DNA of 64,000 bases from Herbiconiux sp. SALV-R1 (GTDB lineage: Bacteria; Actinomycetota; Actinomycetes; Actinomycetales; Microbacteriaceae), in NCBI RefSeq assembly GCF_013113715.1, contig NZ_CP053344.1, positions 3,038,001 to 3,102,000 of the forward strand. The letters run 5' to 3'. Position numbers and translations under genes: made by a program. Each line of letters starts with the position of its first letter. Within the stretch, counting starts at the first letter, position 1. Under the pieces are notes generated by a model. It saw nothing but the letters and a program-made list of their open reading frames with translations, was not told the origin of the DNA and did not search any database. Below are positions 57,071-64,000 of the stretch, in pieces.

Positions 57071-57952
57071 ATGAACCTCACCATGCTCGAGATCGACAGC
57101 CAGCCCGAGGTCTGGCGCACGGCTCTCGACCTCACCGCCGAGGCGCGCCGCATCCTCGCCCGACCGGGCGAGCGGATGCTCGTGATCGGCTGCGGCACGT
57201 CGGCCTTCGTCGCCGAATCGTTCGCCGCCCTCCGCGAGGAGGCGGGCCTCGGCGAGACCGACGCCGCCTACGCGTCCGAGCCCCGGGTCTGGCGCCCCTA
57301 CGACAGCGTGGTCGCGATCACGCGCTCCGGCACCACCACCGAGGTGGCCGACGCGCTGCGCCGGGTTCCCGCGGGCGTCACGACGATCGTCGTCACCGGC
57401 GTCGCCGACTCCCCCTGCGCCGAGCTCGCCGACGAGGTGCTGCTGCTCGACTTCGCCGACGAGCGCTCGGTGGTGCAGACCCGCTTCCCCACCACCTTCC
57501 TTATCCTCGCCCGCGCGGCGCTCGGCGAAGACGTGTCGCAGCTCCCCGCCGCCCTCGAGGCGTCACTCGCCGTCGAGGACTCCGTGGAAGAGCCCGTGTA
57601 CGACCACATCGTCTACCTCGGCAGCGGCTGGACCTACGGTCTCGCGCAGGAGGCAGCCCTCAAGGTGCGGGAGGCGGCTCAGGCCTGGGCTGAGTCGTAC
57701 CCCCTGCTCGACTACCGGCACGGCCCGCTCGCCGTCGCGCATCCGGGCTCACTGGTCTGGTTCCTCGGCACCACCGACGACGACCTCGCCCGCGACATCG
57801 AGACGACGGGAGCCACCGTGAGGCAGCGCGAGGGGGAAGACCCGCTCGTCGCCCTGGTGAGGGCTCAGCGATACGCTGTTCGGGCCGCGACGGCGCGGGG
57901 CCTCGACCCCGACAACCCCCGCCACCTGACGCGTTCGATCGTCCTGTCCTGA
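57071..57952 (+). CDS. SIS-domain sugar-phosphate isomerase/deaminase, AgaS/GlmS-like
   Basis: 293 residues. First SIS module: MLVIGCGTSAFVAESFAALR, VVAITRSGTTTEVADALR (phosphate loop), TIVVTGVADSPCAELADEVLLLDFADERSVVQTRFPTT. Second module: IVYLGSGWTYGLAQEAALKVREAAQAWAESYPLLDYRHGPLAVA, with the catalytic-type Glu and the YRHGP motif shared with GlmS and AgaS. It probably isomerises or deaminates an amino-sugar phosphate, e.g. galactosamine-6-phosphate to tagatose-6-phosphate, feeding the kinase and aldolase of the same locus (inference). Confidence 0.82.
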   Translation: MNLTMLEIDSQPEVWRTALDLTAEARRILARPGERMLVIGCGTSAFVAESFAALREEAGLGETDAAYASEPRVWRPYDSVVAITRSGTTTEVADALRRVPAGVTTIVVTGVADSPCAELADEVLLLDFADERSVVQTRFPTTFLILARAALGEDVSQLPAALEASLAVEDSVEEPVYDHIVYLGSGWTYGLAQEAALKVREAAQAWAESYPLLDYRHGPLAVAHPGSLVWFLGTTDDDLARDIETTGATVRQREGEDPLVALVRAQRYAVRAATARGLDPDNPRHLTRSIVLS

Positions 57953-57972
57953 GACCAGCCAGGGAGTCAACG

Positions 57973-58923
57973 ATGACGATGACACAGACCCGCCCGCCCG
58001 AAGACACCGCGCAGCGGCCCCCTGATATCCCCGGGCCGCGCAAGAAGCGGGGGCGACTCGGCGACCACCTCACCGGTTGGGGCTTCGTCGCCCCGGCGAT
58101 GGTGATCGTGCTCGGGCTGTCGCTGTTCCCGGCCATCTGGGCCCTGGTGCTCTCGTTCCAGGACTGGAACGGCTTCGCCACGCCCGAGTTCGTCGGCGGC
58201 GACAACTACAGCCGGCTGATGAGCGACTCCGAGTTCTGGGACGCCGTCACCCACACCGCCCTCTACGTCGCCCTCTTCGTGCCGGCGTCGGTGCTGGCGG
58301 GTCTGTTCCTCGCCGTCGCCCTCAACCGCAAGATCCGTTTCATCGGGCTGTACCGCACGGCCATCTTCGTGCCGTTCGTCGCCTCGGCAGCCGCCACCGG
58401 CATCCTGGCCTCCTACCTGTTCAGCCCGCAGTACGGGCTGGCGAACAACGTGCTGCGCCAGGTGGGTGCCCCGGCCCAGGGGTGGCTCGAAGACCCGTCG
58501 CAGGCGATGGTGGTGGTCGCGATCATGTCGCTCTGGGGCCAGGCCGCCTTCACCACCGTCATCTACCTCGCCGCTCTGCAGGACATCCCGCCCGACCTCC
58601 TCGAGGCGGCCCGCATCGACGGCGCGTCGCGCTGGCAGACGTTCTGGCAGATCGTCTGGCCCGAGCTCGGCCCGATCACGGTCTTCGTCACCATCTGGCA
58701 GACCATCGGCGCCCTGCAGCTGTTCGATCTCGTCTACACCACCACCCGGGGTGGCCCGCTCGACGCGACCAAGACGATCGTCTACTTCCTCTGGGAGAAG
58801 GCCTTCCGCAGCCTGGAGTTCGGCTACGGCTCCGCCGCCGCCTATGTGCTGTTCGCGGTCACCGTCATCATCACCGCAGCGATGGTCGTCTACACCAGGC
58901 GGCGCAACACGGAGGCCTTCTGA
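57973..58923 (+). CDS. CUT1-type ABC transporter permease (MalF-like)
   Basis: 316 residues, six membrane helices. N-terminus MTMTQTRPPEDTAQRPP is cytoplasmic. The coupling loop EAARIDGASRWQTFWQIVWPELGP is the MalF/UgpA EAA motif; FVPFVASAAATGILASYLFSPQYGLANN is typical. It pairs with the permease at 58923, sharing one base with its start (TGATG). No ATPase gene lies in the locus, so it likely uses a shared MsmK-type ATPase encoded elsewhere. Confidence 0.92.
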   Translation: MTMTQTRPPEDTAQRPPDIPGPRKKRGRLGDHLTGWGFVAPAMVIVLGLSLFPAIWALVLSFQDWNGFATPEFVGGDNYSRLMSDSEFWDAVTHTALYVALFVPASVLAGLFLAVALNRKIRFIGLYRTAIFVPFVASAAATGILASYLFSPQYGLANNVLRQVGAPAQGWLEDPSQAMVVVAIMSLWGQAAFTTVIYLAALQDIPPDLLEAARIDGASRWQTFWQIVWPELGPITVFVTIWQTIGALQLFDLVYTTTRGGPLDATKTIVYFLWEKAFRSLEFGYGSAAAYVLFAVTVIITAAMVVYTRRRNTEAF

Positions 58924-59843
58924 TGACCACCGCATCCCCGTCGCCGGCCACCGCATCCACGTCGCCGGCCACCGCGTCCTCGTCCGACGCCCTCACCGCA
59001 TCCGCACCCCGCCCGGTCGCCCGCCGACGCCGCCCGCGCATCAGCGGCTGGCACTTCGTGCTGGCGCCGCTGGCGTTGCTGTTCGTCATCCCGTTCGCCC
59101 AGATGGTGCTCGCCTCCCTCTCCCCCGCCGGCGAGCTGGTGAAGTTCCCGCCGCCCTTCATCCCCTCCCGGCTCACCCTCGACGGCTTCGTGCAGCTGTT
59201 CGCCACGACGGATGTGCTGCGCTGGCTCCTCAACAGCACCGTCGTCTCGGCCATCGCCATCGTCGGCCACGTCATCCTGTGCTCGCTCGCCGGGTACGGG
59301 TTCGCGCGGCTGAGGTTCAAGGGCCGCAACATGGGCTTCTTCCTCATCGTGGCGACCATCATGATCCCGACCCAGCTGCTCATGATCCCCACCTACGTGC
59401 TGTTCTCCCAGATCGGCATCATCGACACCCTCGCCGCGGCGTTCGTGCCGTGGCTCGCCTCGGCGTTCGGCATCTTCCTCATGCGGCAGTTCTTCCTCAC
59501 CCTCCCCACCGAACTCGAGGAGGCGGCATCCCTCGACGGCGCCAACCGGCTGCAGATCTTCCTGCGGGTGGTGCTGCCGCTGGCGCGACCGGCCATCGCG
59601 ACCCTCGCGATCTTCACCCTGCTGAGCTCGTGGAACGACCTGATCTGGCCGCTCATCGCGATCAACGACGACAGCATCTTCACCGTGCAGCTCGGCATCG
59701 CGAACTTTCAGGGCGCCCGGCGCACCGACTGGTCGCTGCTCATGGCGGGCAACGTCATCGCGACCCTGCCGCTCGTGCTCTTCTTTCTCTTCGCCCAGAA
59801 GCAGTTCGTGGCCACGATGACCATGTCGGGCCTGAAAGGATGA
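58923..59843 (+). CDS. CUT1-type ABC transporter permease (MalG-like)
   Basis: 306 residues. The N-terminal 35 residues are a low-complexity Thr/Ala/Ser/Pro stretch with two near-identical SPATAS units. The MalG fold has six helices; EAA motif ELEEAASLDGANRLQIFLRVVLPLARPAI; C-terminal QKQFVATMTMSGLKG, the usual MalG end. It forms the channel with the upstream permease. The stop overlaps the kinase start by 4 bp (ATGA). Confidence 0.92.
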   Translation: MTTASPSPATASTSPATASSSDALTASAPRPVARRRRPRISGWHFVLAPLALLFVIPFAQMVLASLSPAGELVKFPPPFIPSRLTLDGFVQLFATTDVLRWLLNSTVVSAIAIVGHVILCSLAGYGFARLRFKGRNMGFFLIVATIMIPTQLLMIPTYVLFSQIGIIDTLAAAFVPWLASAFGIFLMRQFFLTLPTELEEAASLDGANRLQIFLRVVLPLARPAIATLAIFTLLSSWNDLIWPLIAINDDSIFTVQLGIANFQGARRTDWSLLMAGNVIATLPLVLFFLFAQKQFVATMTMSGLKG

Positions 59844-60763
59844 CCGTGAAGGTACTCGTCGCCGGAGATGCGAATCTCGACCTCATTCTGCGCGGGGACA
59901 CCGTGCCGCGGTTCGGTCAGGCCGAGCAGCTGCTCTCGGGGGCCGACCTCGTGCTCGGGTCGAGCGCCGGCATCGCGGCGGCAGGCCTCGCCCGCCTCGG
60001 CGTGCCCACGGCACTGGTCGCCCGGGTGGGAGACGACGTGTTCGGGGCGCGCACCAGCGAGCTGCTCGCGGCTGCCGGGGTCGACGTGTCGGAGGTGCGC
60101 GCGGTCGACGAGCCGACGGGCCTGTCGGTCATCCTCTCCGCCACCGACGACCGCGCCATCCTCACCCTCACCGGCGCACTCGCCACCCTGACCGGTGACG
60201 ATGTGCTCGCGGCGGCCGACGGGGCCACCCACGTGCACGTCGCATCCTTTTTCCTGCTGCCGGCGCTGGCCGCCGACCTCCCTCGCGTGCTCGCGACCCT
60301 GCGGTCGCGCGGGGTCACGACGAGTCTCGACACCAACTGGGACCCGGCGGAGCACTGGAGTGGTGTGGAGGAGTGCCTGCCGCACGTCGACGTGCTGCTC
60401 CCCAACGCCACCGAGGCGGTCGCGCTCGCGCAGAGCTTCGGCGAGGCGCCCGCCGACACCGAGCACGCGGCACGCCTGCTGGCGCGGCGCGGCCCGATCG
60501 TGGTCGTGAAAGACGGTGCCCGCGGCGGCCTCGCCGTGTCGGGCGACGAGGTGGTGCGCGCACCCGGGCTCACGCTCGACGTCGTCGACACCACCGGCGC
60601 GGGCGACAGCTTCGACGCGGGGTTCCTCGCGTCGTGGCTGAGCGGAGCACCTCTGCCCGTCGCCGTGCGGTGGGGCGCGGTGGCGGGCTCGCTCTCGACG
60701 CGAGCCCCCGGCGGCACCGGCGGCCAGCCCACGGCCGACCAGGTGGAGCAGGCGGCACGGTGA
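59840..60763 (+). CDS. PfkB-family carbohydrate kinase, ribokinase-like
   Basis: 307 residues. VLVAGDANLDLILRG start, GSSAGIAAAGLARLGVPTALVARVGDDVFG and the PfkB signature LDVVDTTGAGDSFDAGFLASWL. LDTNWDP and LLPNATEA are the substrate/ATP-domain segments. The second PfkB gene follows directly (4-bp overlap), so the operon has two kinases for different steps. This one could phosphorylate the free hexose or amino sugar at C6 before the SIS protein acts (inference). Confidence 0.85.
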   Translation: MTVKVLVAGDANLDLILRGDTVPRFGQAEQLLSGADLVLGSSAGIAAAGLARLGVPTALVARVGDDVFGARTSELLAAAGVDVSEVRAVDEPTGLSVILSATDDRAILTLTGALATLTGDDVLAAADGATHVHVASFFLLPALAADLPRVLATLRSRGVTTSLDTNWDPAEHWSGVEECLPHVDVLLPNATEAVALAQSFGEAPADTEHAARLLARRGPIVVVKDGARGGLAVSGDEVVRAPGLTLDVVDTTGAGDSFDAGFLASWLSGAPLPVAVRWGAVAGSLSTRAPGGTGGQPTADQVEQAAR

Positions 60764-61680
60764 TCACCTGTCTCGGGCTCGCGCCCGCCCTCGACATCAC
60801 CTACGGTGTCTCCTCTGCTCAGCTGGGCGGGCTGCACCGGCCGGAGTGGCAGCTGTCGCTCCCCGGCGGAAAGGCGCTCAACGTCGCGAGGGCGCTCTCG
60901 GCTCTCGGTGCCGCATCCCACTCCCTCGTGCCCGTCGGAGGCCCCACGGGCACCGACCTGCTGAACCGGCTCGCCGCCGAGGGCACCGGCATCGGGTTCG
61001 AGGCGATCGACACCGGCGTCGACACCCGGCGCTGCATCACCATCGTCGACGAGAGCACCGGCGAGCTGACCGAGATCTACGAGCACGCCCCGCCCCTCCC
61101 GGATGCCGCGTGGGGCGAGCTCGTGGAACGGCTCAGGGCCGTCCCCGACGGGTGGCTCGCGGTGTCGGGCTCGGTGCCGTCGCACCGGGTCGACTCACTC
61201 GCCGCCGAGCTGGCGCTGCTCAGCGATCGCGGGGTCAGCGTTGCCCTCGACGTCACGAGGGAAGTGCTCGAGGCGGTGCTCCCCCTCTGCGGCGCCGACC
61301 TGGTGAAGGTCAACCGCCTGGAGGCGACGGATGCTGTGGGCGACGCCCCGGTGCCGGAACTCGCCGAGCGCCTCCGCGAGCGCGGAGCACGAACCGCGGT
61401 CGTCACCGACGGGGCCGACGGGAGCGTCGGTGCCGACCAGCACGGGCACTGGCGTGTGCGGCCCTCCCGCGGCGGCATCTACACCGTGGGTGCGGGCGAC
61501 TCGTTCCTCGCCGGCCTCCTCCTCCGCCTCACCGAGGGCGCACCCCTCGATCGCGCCCTCCGCACCGCGGCGGCTATCGCTGCCGCCAACACCGAGACGC
61601 CGGGCGCCGCCGTCTTCGACACCACGCGCATCCCGCCCCTCGAGGAGTCGGTCTCGGTCTCGCGAGCTACGGGATGGTGA
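60760..61680 (+). CDS. PfkB-family hexose-phosphate kinase (LacC/FruK-like)
   Basis: 306 residues. GTG 60760 overlaps the preceding TGA. It has the 1-phosphofructokinase/tagatose-6-phosphate kinase subgroup start ITCLGLAPALDITYGV, LPGGKALNVARALSALGA, VDESTGELTEIYEHAPPL and the signature YTVGAGDSFLAGLLLRL. LacC-type enzymes convert tagatose-6-phosphate to the 1,6-bisphosphate, which suits the class II aldolase at 53578. The 3' end overlaps the convergent gene at 61667 by 14 nt. Confidence 0.85.
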   Translation: MITCLGLAPALDITYGVSSAQLGGLHRPEWQLSLPGGKALNVARALSALGAASHSLVPVGGPTGTDLLNRLAAEGTGIGFEAIDTGVDTRRCITIVDESTGELTEIYEHAPPLPDAAWGELVERLRAVPDGWLAVSGSVPSHRVDSLAAELALLSDRGVSVALDVTREVLEAVLPLCGADLVKVNRLEATDAVGDAPVPELAERLRERGARTAVVTDGADGSVGADQHGHWRVRPSRGGIYTVGAGDSFLAGLLLRLTEGAPLDRALRTAAAIAAANTETPGAAVFDTTRIPPLEESVSVSRATGW

Positions 61681-62107
61681 TGGGGAAGGGGTAGCTGCGC
61701 GTCTGCGCACCGGGTGCGCTGATGGTGGCGGTGACGGTTCCCGTGGTGCCCGGAGGGGCAGCGAGAACGATCATGCACGGGCCCACCGGGGAACCCGCCG
61801 CGATCTCGTCGTTGGAGACGAAGACGTCGCCCGACCGGGTCCACGACGACCCGAGCCAGCCCGCGATCGCGAAGGCGCCGTGGTCGAGGCTGACCGTGAG
61901 TCGCGCGGGCGCGTTCGTGGTGTTGATCGCGTTCCACGTCCAGTCGACCGAGTCGGGGTACTCCTGGTAGAGCGCCGTCTGATACACGGAGCCGGCCGGA
62001 AGCGGCGAGACCGACGCGGAGGCTGATGGTGCGGCCACCGCCACGGCGACGACGGGCACCGACCACGCGCCGGCGCTGAGCAGGTTCCTGCGAGTGATGT
62101 CGGCCAT
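61667..62107 (-). CDS. Small exported protein with Tat-like signal
   Basis: 146 residues. N-terminus MADITRRNLLSAGAWSVPVVAVAVAAPSASAS has twin Arg followed by a hydrophobic run and an AxA-like cleavage site, so Tat export is likely. The mature part (about 110 residues) is beta-rich, with an Ig-like pattern: VDWTWNAINTTNAPARLTVSLDHGAFAIAG, GTVTATISAPG. One Cys. The signal-peptide style is common in small Microbacteriaceae surface proteins. Family and function are not recognised. Confidence 0.75.
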   Translation of the reverse strand: MADITRRNLLSAGAWSVPVVAVAVAAPSASASVSPLPAGSVYQTALYQEYPDSVDWTWNAINTTNAPARLTVSLDHGAFAIAGWLGSSWTRSGDVFVSNDEIAAGSPVGPCMIVLAAPPGTTGTVTATISAPGAQTRSYPFPITIP

Positions 62108-62125
62108 GACGACGACAATAGCTGG

Positions 62126-62593
62126 TCAGGAGCTGCGCATGCCCTCCGCGATCGAACGGGCAAGACGCACGGACGCCGCCTCGAGATGCTGGTCGTCGCC
62201 ACCGGTGAGCACGCCCTCGGTGAGCCCGTCGATCCCGGCCAGCACGACGAGCGACCACTCCCTGTGCTCCGTCGCACCGAGTTCTGGGCGCCACCTCGCC
62301 AACACGGCTGCGACCTGGTCGATGGCGCGCAGCCTGTCGGCGTGGATGAGAGGGAAGAGTGACTTGTCCGTGCGAGCGAGCACGGTGAGCTCCGCCGACA
62401 CTCGAAACTGATCAGGATGCTGACGCACGCGCCGTAACTGTGTCGTGGTGGCCGAGGTGATCGCCCGGGTGGTCGCACCGGAGATGCCTCGCTCACCCAT
62501 CACCTGAATGGCGGCGTCGAGCAACTGTTGCCTCCTCTCGAGAAGGCTCCGCCGCCCATTGCTGCCCGAGAGCCCGGCACGAGTCGCGGGCAC
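62126..62593 (-). pseudogene. Degenerate TetR-family regulator
   Basis: 155 residues if read from GTG 62593. The beginning RRQQLLDAAIQVMGERGISGATTRAI is a normal TetR start, but the recognition-helix part (usually AxxAGVSxGxxYxHF) is missing. The frame continues with TSATTTQLRRVRQHPDQFRVSAELTVLAR, which looks like the start of a C-terminal domain. The rest (WSLVVLAGIDGLTEGVLTGGDD) fits a TetR C-domain. A deletion of about 25-40 residues in the HTH would abolish DNA binding. It is divergent from the broken SMR genes it probably once controlled. Confidence 0.6.
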
Positions 62594-62615
62594 TGGACTT
62601 GAGAAGAGGATGGGA

Positions 62616-63096
62616 ATGAAAAGGTGGATCATCCTGGCGGGCGCGATCGTCGCGGAAGTAGCCGCAGCAATCGCGATGGGGGCCGCTGCCGACAATCTCT
62701 GGTGGGCAGCGGTGACGGTCGTAGGTTACGTAACGGCGTTCGTCGCGTTGGCGGCAGTTCTGCGCGCCGGAATGCCCATCGGCGCGCTGTACGGCAGATG
62801 GTCGGCGGTGGGAGTCGCGGCGACTGCCGTGCTGGGCACGGTTCTGTTCAGTGAACCGTTCACGATCGCGATCGGCATCGGCATCGGCATCGGCATCGGC
62901 ATCGGCATCGGCATCGGCGTCACCATCGCCGGAGCCGAGGTGGTCGCGGCCCTCTCCCTGCGCGCCTCGGACGGCCTACGGAAGAAGGCCTGGGCAGCTC
63001 CGATCCTCATGCCGGTAGGGGCGCCTACGGAGTCTGGGCATAGCCCTGATCGCTATCGGTGTCCTCGTGATCCAGTTCGGCGCCACCGCCCACTGA
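62616..63096 (+). pseudogene. Collapsed pair of SMR-family efflux genes
   Basis: ATG 62616 (GAGG upstream) opens a normal small-multidrug-resistance protein: MKRWIILAGAIVAEVAAAIAMGAAADNLWW with the essential membrane Glu, then ALYGRWSAVGVAATAVLGTVLFSEPFT. After a GI repeat run it passes into AEVVAALSLRASDGLRKKAWAAP, which looks like the N-terminus of a second SMR protein. Fragments MPVG (frame of the ATG), YGVW (63026, another frame) and LGIALIAIGVLVIQFGATAH ending at TGA 63096 (third frame) are pieces of the second protein. At least two deletions and frameshifts are implied. The intact pair would export cationic drugs. Confidence 0.7.
62871..62918 (+). repeat. Hexanucleotide microsatellite (ATCGGC)x8
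   Basis: Eight perfect tandem copies of ATCGGC, coding Ile-Gly pairs at the start of what should be the fourth membrane helix of the SMR protein. Being in multiples of three, changes in copy number lengthen the protein without shifting the frame. Slippage is expected to make this site variable. Confidence 0.9.
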
Positions 63097-63280
63097 TCGT
63101 CGCAGAGACCGCGACACCCGCCTCGGGGCAGCAGTAAGCGGGGCACGCGGACCGCAGGGGTGTGTGCGAAGCGACATCCTTGCCCGCCAGGCTCGGGAGA
63201 TCTCTCCATGGTGATCAGGCTGGCCATTCGAGAGTGTGGACGAGGGCATGTCGAGCTGACGGCCAGAAAAAGGAGTGGTC

Positions 63281-64000
63281 ATGACGTTCAGGGGTCGCGA
63301 GCTGCGTTCCACGATGACTGACGACGGGAGGCTCTCGCTCACGCTCGAGGAGGTCGAGATCGCCGCGCCCGGTGACGACGACCTGGTGCTGCGCGTCGAG
63401 GCTGCGCCGATCAATCCGAGCGACCTCGGACTGCTCGTCGGCCCGGCCGACCCTTCCTCGGTCGCAGTCGTGCCCGACAGCGGGCCGGGGCTGCAGCTCA
63501 CAGTCCCACAATCCCGGCTGCACGCGATGAGCGCCCGGATGGGCAGATCACTTCCCACGGGAACCGAGGGAGCCGGCACCGTCGTCGCCACGGGCCGGAA
63601 CGCGGCAGACCTCCTCGGACGCCGCGTCGCGACCGGTGCCGGCGGAATGTACGCGGACTACAGGAAGGTGAGCGTCGACTCGGTCACCCCCTTGCCCGAC
63701 GGCGCGACCGCGGCGCAGGGGGCATCGATGTCGGTGAATCCGATGGCGGCGCTGGGGCTGGTCGAGACCGCGCGGCGCGAGGGCCATCGCGCCATCATCC
63801 ACACGGTGGCGGCGTCGAGTCTCGGCCTGATGCTGCAGCGGATCTGCCGGGCAGACGGGATCCCCCTCGTCAACATCGTCCGCCGGCCGGAGCAGGCCGA
63901 GCAGCTGCGCGCGTCGGGTGCCGAGCACGTCGTGCTGAGCTCCGCCGACGACTTCTTCGAGCAACTGGTCGACGCCGCAGAGAAGACCGGAGCCACGATC
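63281..64000 (+). CDS. Zinc-binding-type alcohol dehydrogenase/quinone reductase-like protein (3' end outside window)
   Basis: 240 residues visible from ATG 63281 (ribosome-binding site AAGGAG) to the window end without a stop. MDR fold: N-terminal GroES-like domain with INPSDLGLLVG and a GTEGAGTVVATG substrate-channel segment, then AASMSVNPMAALGLVE and the Rossmann part HTVAASSLGLMLQRICRADGIPLVNIVRRPEQAEQLRASGAEHVVLSS. The usual GGSGGVG loop reads TVAASSLGL, and the catalytic zinc Cys/His set is absent, so it is probably a zinc-free quinone-oxidoreductase relative. The gap 63097-63280 holds nothing else evident. Confidence 0.8.
   Translation, partial: MTFRGRELRSTMTDDGRLSLTLEEVEIAAPGDDDLVLRVEAAPINPSDLGLLVGPADPSSVAVVPDSGPGLQLTVPQSRLHAMSARMGRSLPTGTEGAGTVVATGRNAADLLGRRVATGAGGMYADYRKVSVDSVTPLPDGATAAQGASMSVNPMAALGLVETARREGHRAIIHTVAASSLGLMLQRICRADGIPLVNIVRRPEQAEQLRASGAEHVVLSSADDFFEQLVDAAEKTGATI

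Overview
The window is a very GC-rich chromosome segment. Its short intergenic gaps, GTG starts, frequent ATGA/GTGA stop-start overlaps, leaderless-looking genes and pervasive cggatgcg-type words suggest an actinobacterium, most likely a member of the Microbacteriaceae (inference from composition and gene style; no rRNA or other taxonomic marker is present). No rRNA, tRNA, CRISPR array, transposase or phage gene was seen.

Layout. (1) 1-4.5 kb: the 3' end of a nucleoside hydrolase gene, a cluster of hairpin repeats, a PepSY protein, an OmpR-type two-component system, a small leaderless gene and a lipoprotein. (2) 4.5-13.1 kb, minus strand: manA and an operon reading SIS deglycase, CUT2-type ABC transporter (binding protein, permease, ATPase), PfkB kinase, M20 deacylase and GntR regulator. 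Its kinase and SIS protein resemble FrlD and FrlB, so it looks like an Amadori-product (fructosamine) uptake and breakdown operon. (3) 13.2-18.4 kb, plus strand: an acyl-CoA-dehydrogenase-like protein, a PIG-L deacetylase fused to a methyltransferase, a glycosyltransferase, a zinc alcohol dehydrogenase and a conserved small protein, followed by a second cluster of the same hairpin repeats. (4) 18.7-26.0 kb: a divergent glycosylation locus with an MftF-like glycosyltransferase, a ThDP enzyme, a WcbI-family protein and two more glycosyltransferases.

(5) 26.1-41.8 kb: the most striking part, a nearly complete vitamin B6 (pyridoxine) degradation island. Pyridoxine 4-oxidase, pyridoxal 4-dehydrogenase and 4-pyridoxolactonase lie in a plus-strand operon. 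The FHMPC dehydrogenase, HMPDC decarboxylase, MHPC oxygenase and 2-(acetamidomethylene)succinate hydrolase lie in a facing minus-strand operon, together with an M20 hydrolase, an amino-acid-synthesis-family protein and a YbhB protein. A divergent operon encodes a BMP-type ABC importer and an IclR regulator, which makes the importer a candidate vitamin B6 uptake system. Only the 4-pyridoxate to FHMPC oxidation has no obvious gene here.

(6) 42.0-43.7 kb: a ferric-reductase-like flavoprotein and a small membrane protein. (7) 43.7-61.7 kb: two paralogous glycoside cassettes. The first has a sugar-binding lipoprotein, a GH4 glycosidase, a mannitol-dehydrogenase-family oxidoreductase, LacI, a NagB-like deaminase and altronate dehydratase, and looks like a galacturonide or uronate route. 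The second has DeoR, GH4, a class II aldolase, an amidohydrolase, a binding protein, a SIS protein, two CUT1 permeases and two PfkB kinases, and looks like a galactoside or amino-sugar route through tagatose-type phosphates. Only one permease pair and no ATPase are present for the two binding proteins. (8) 61.7-64.0 kb: a Tat-type exported protein, a decayed TetR/SMR-efflux locus containing an eight-copy hexanucleotide repeat, and the start of a zinc-binding dehydrogenase cut by the window end.
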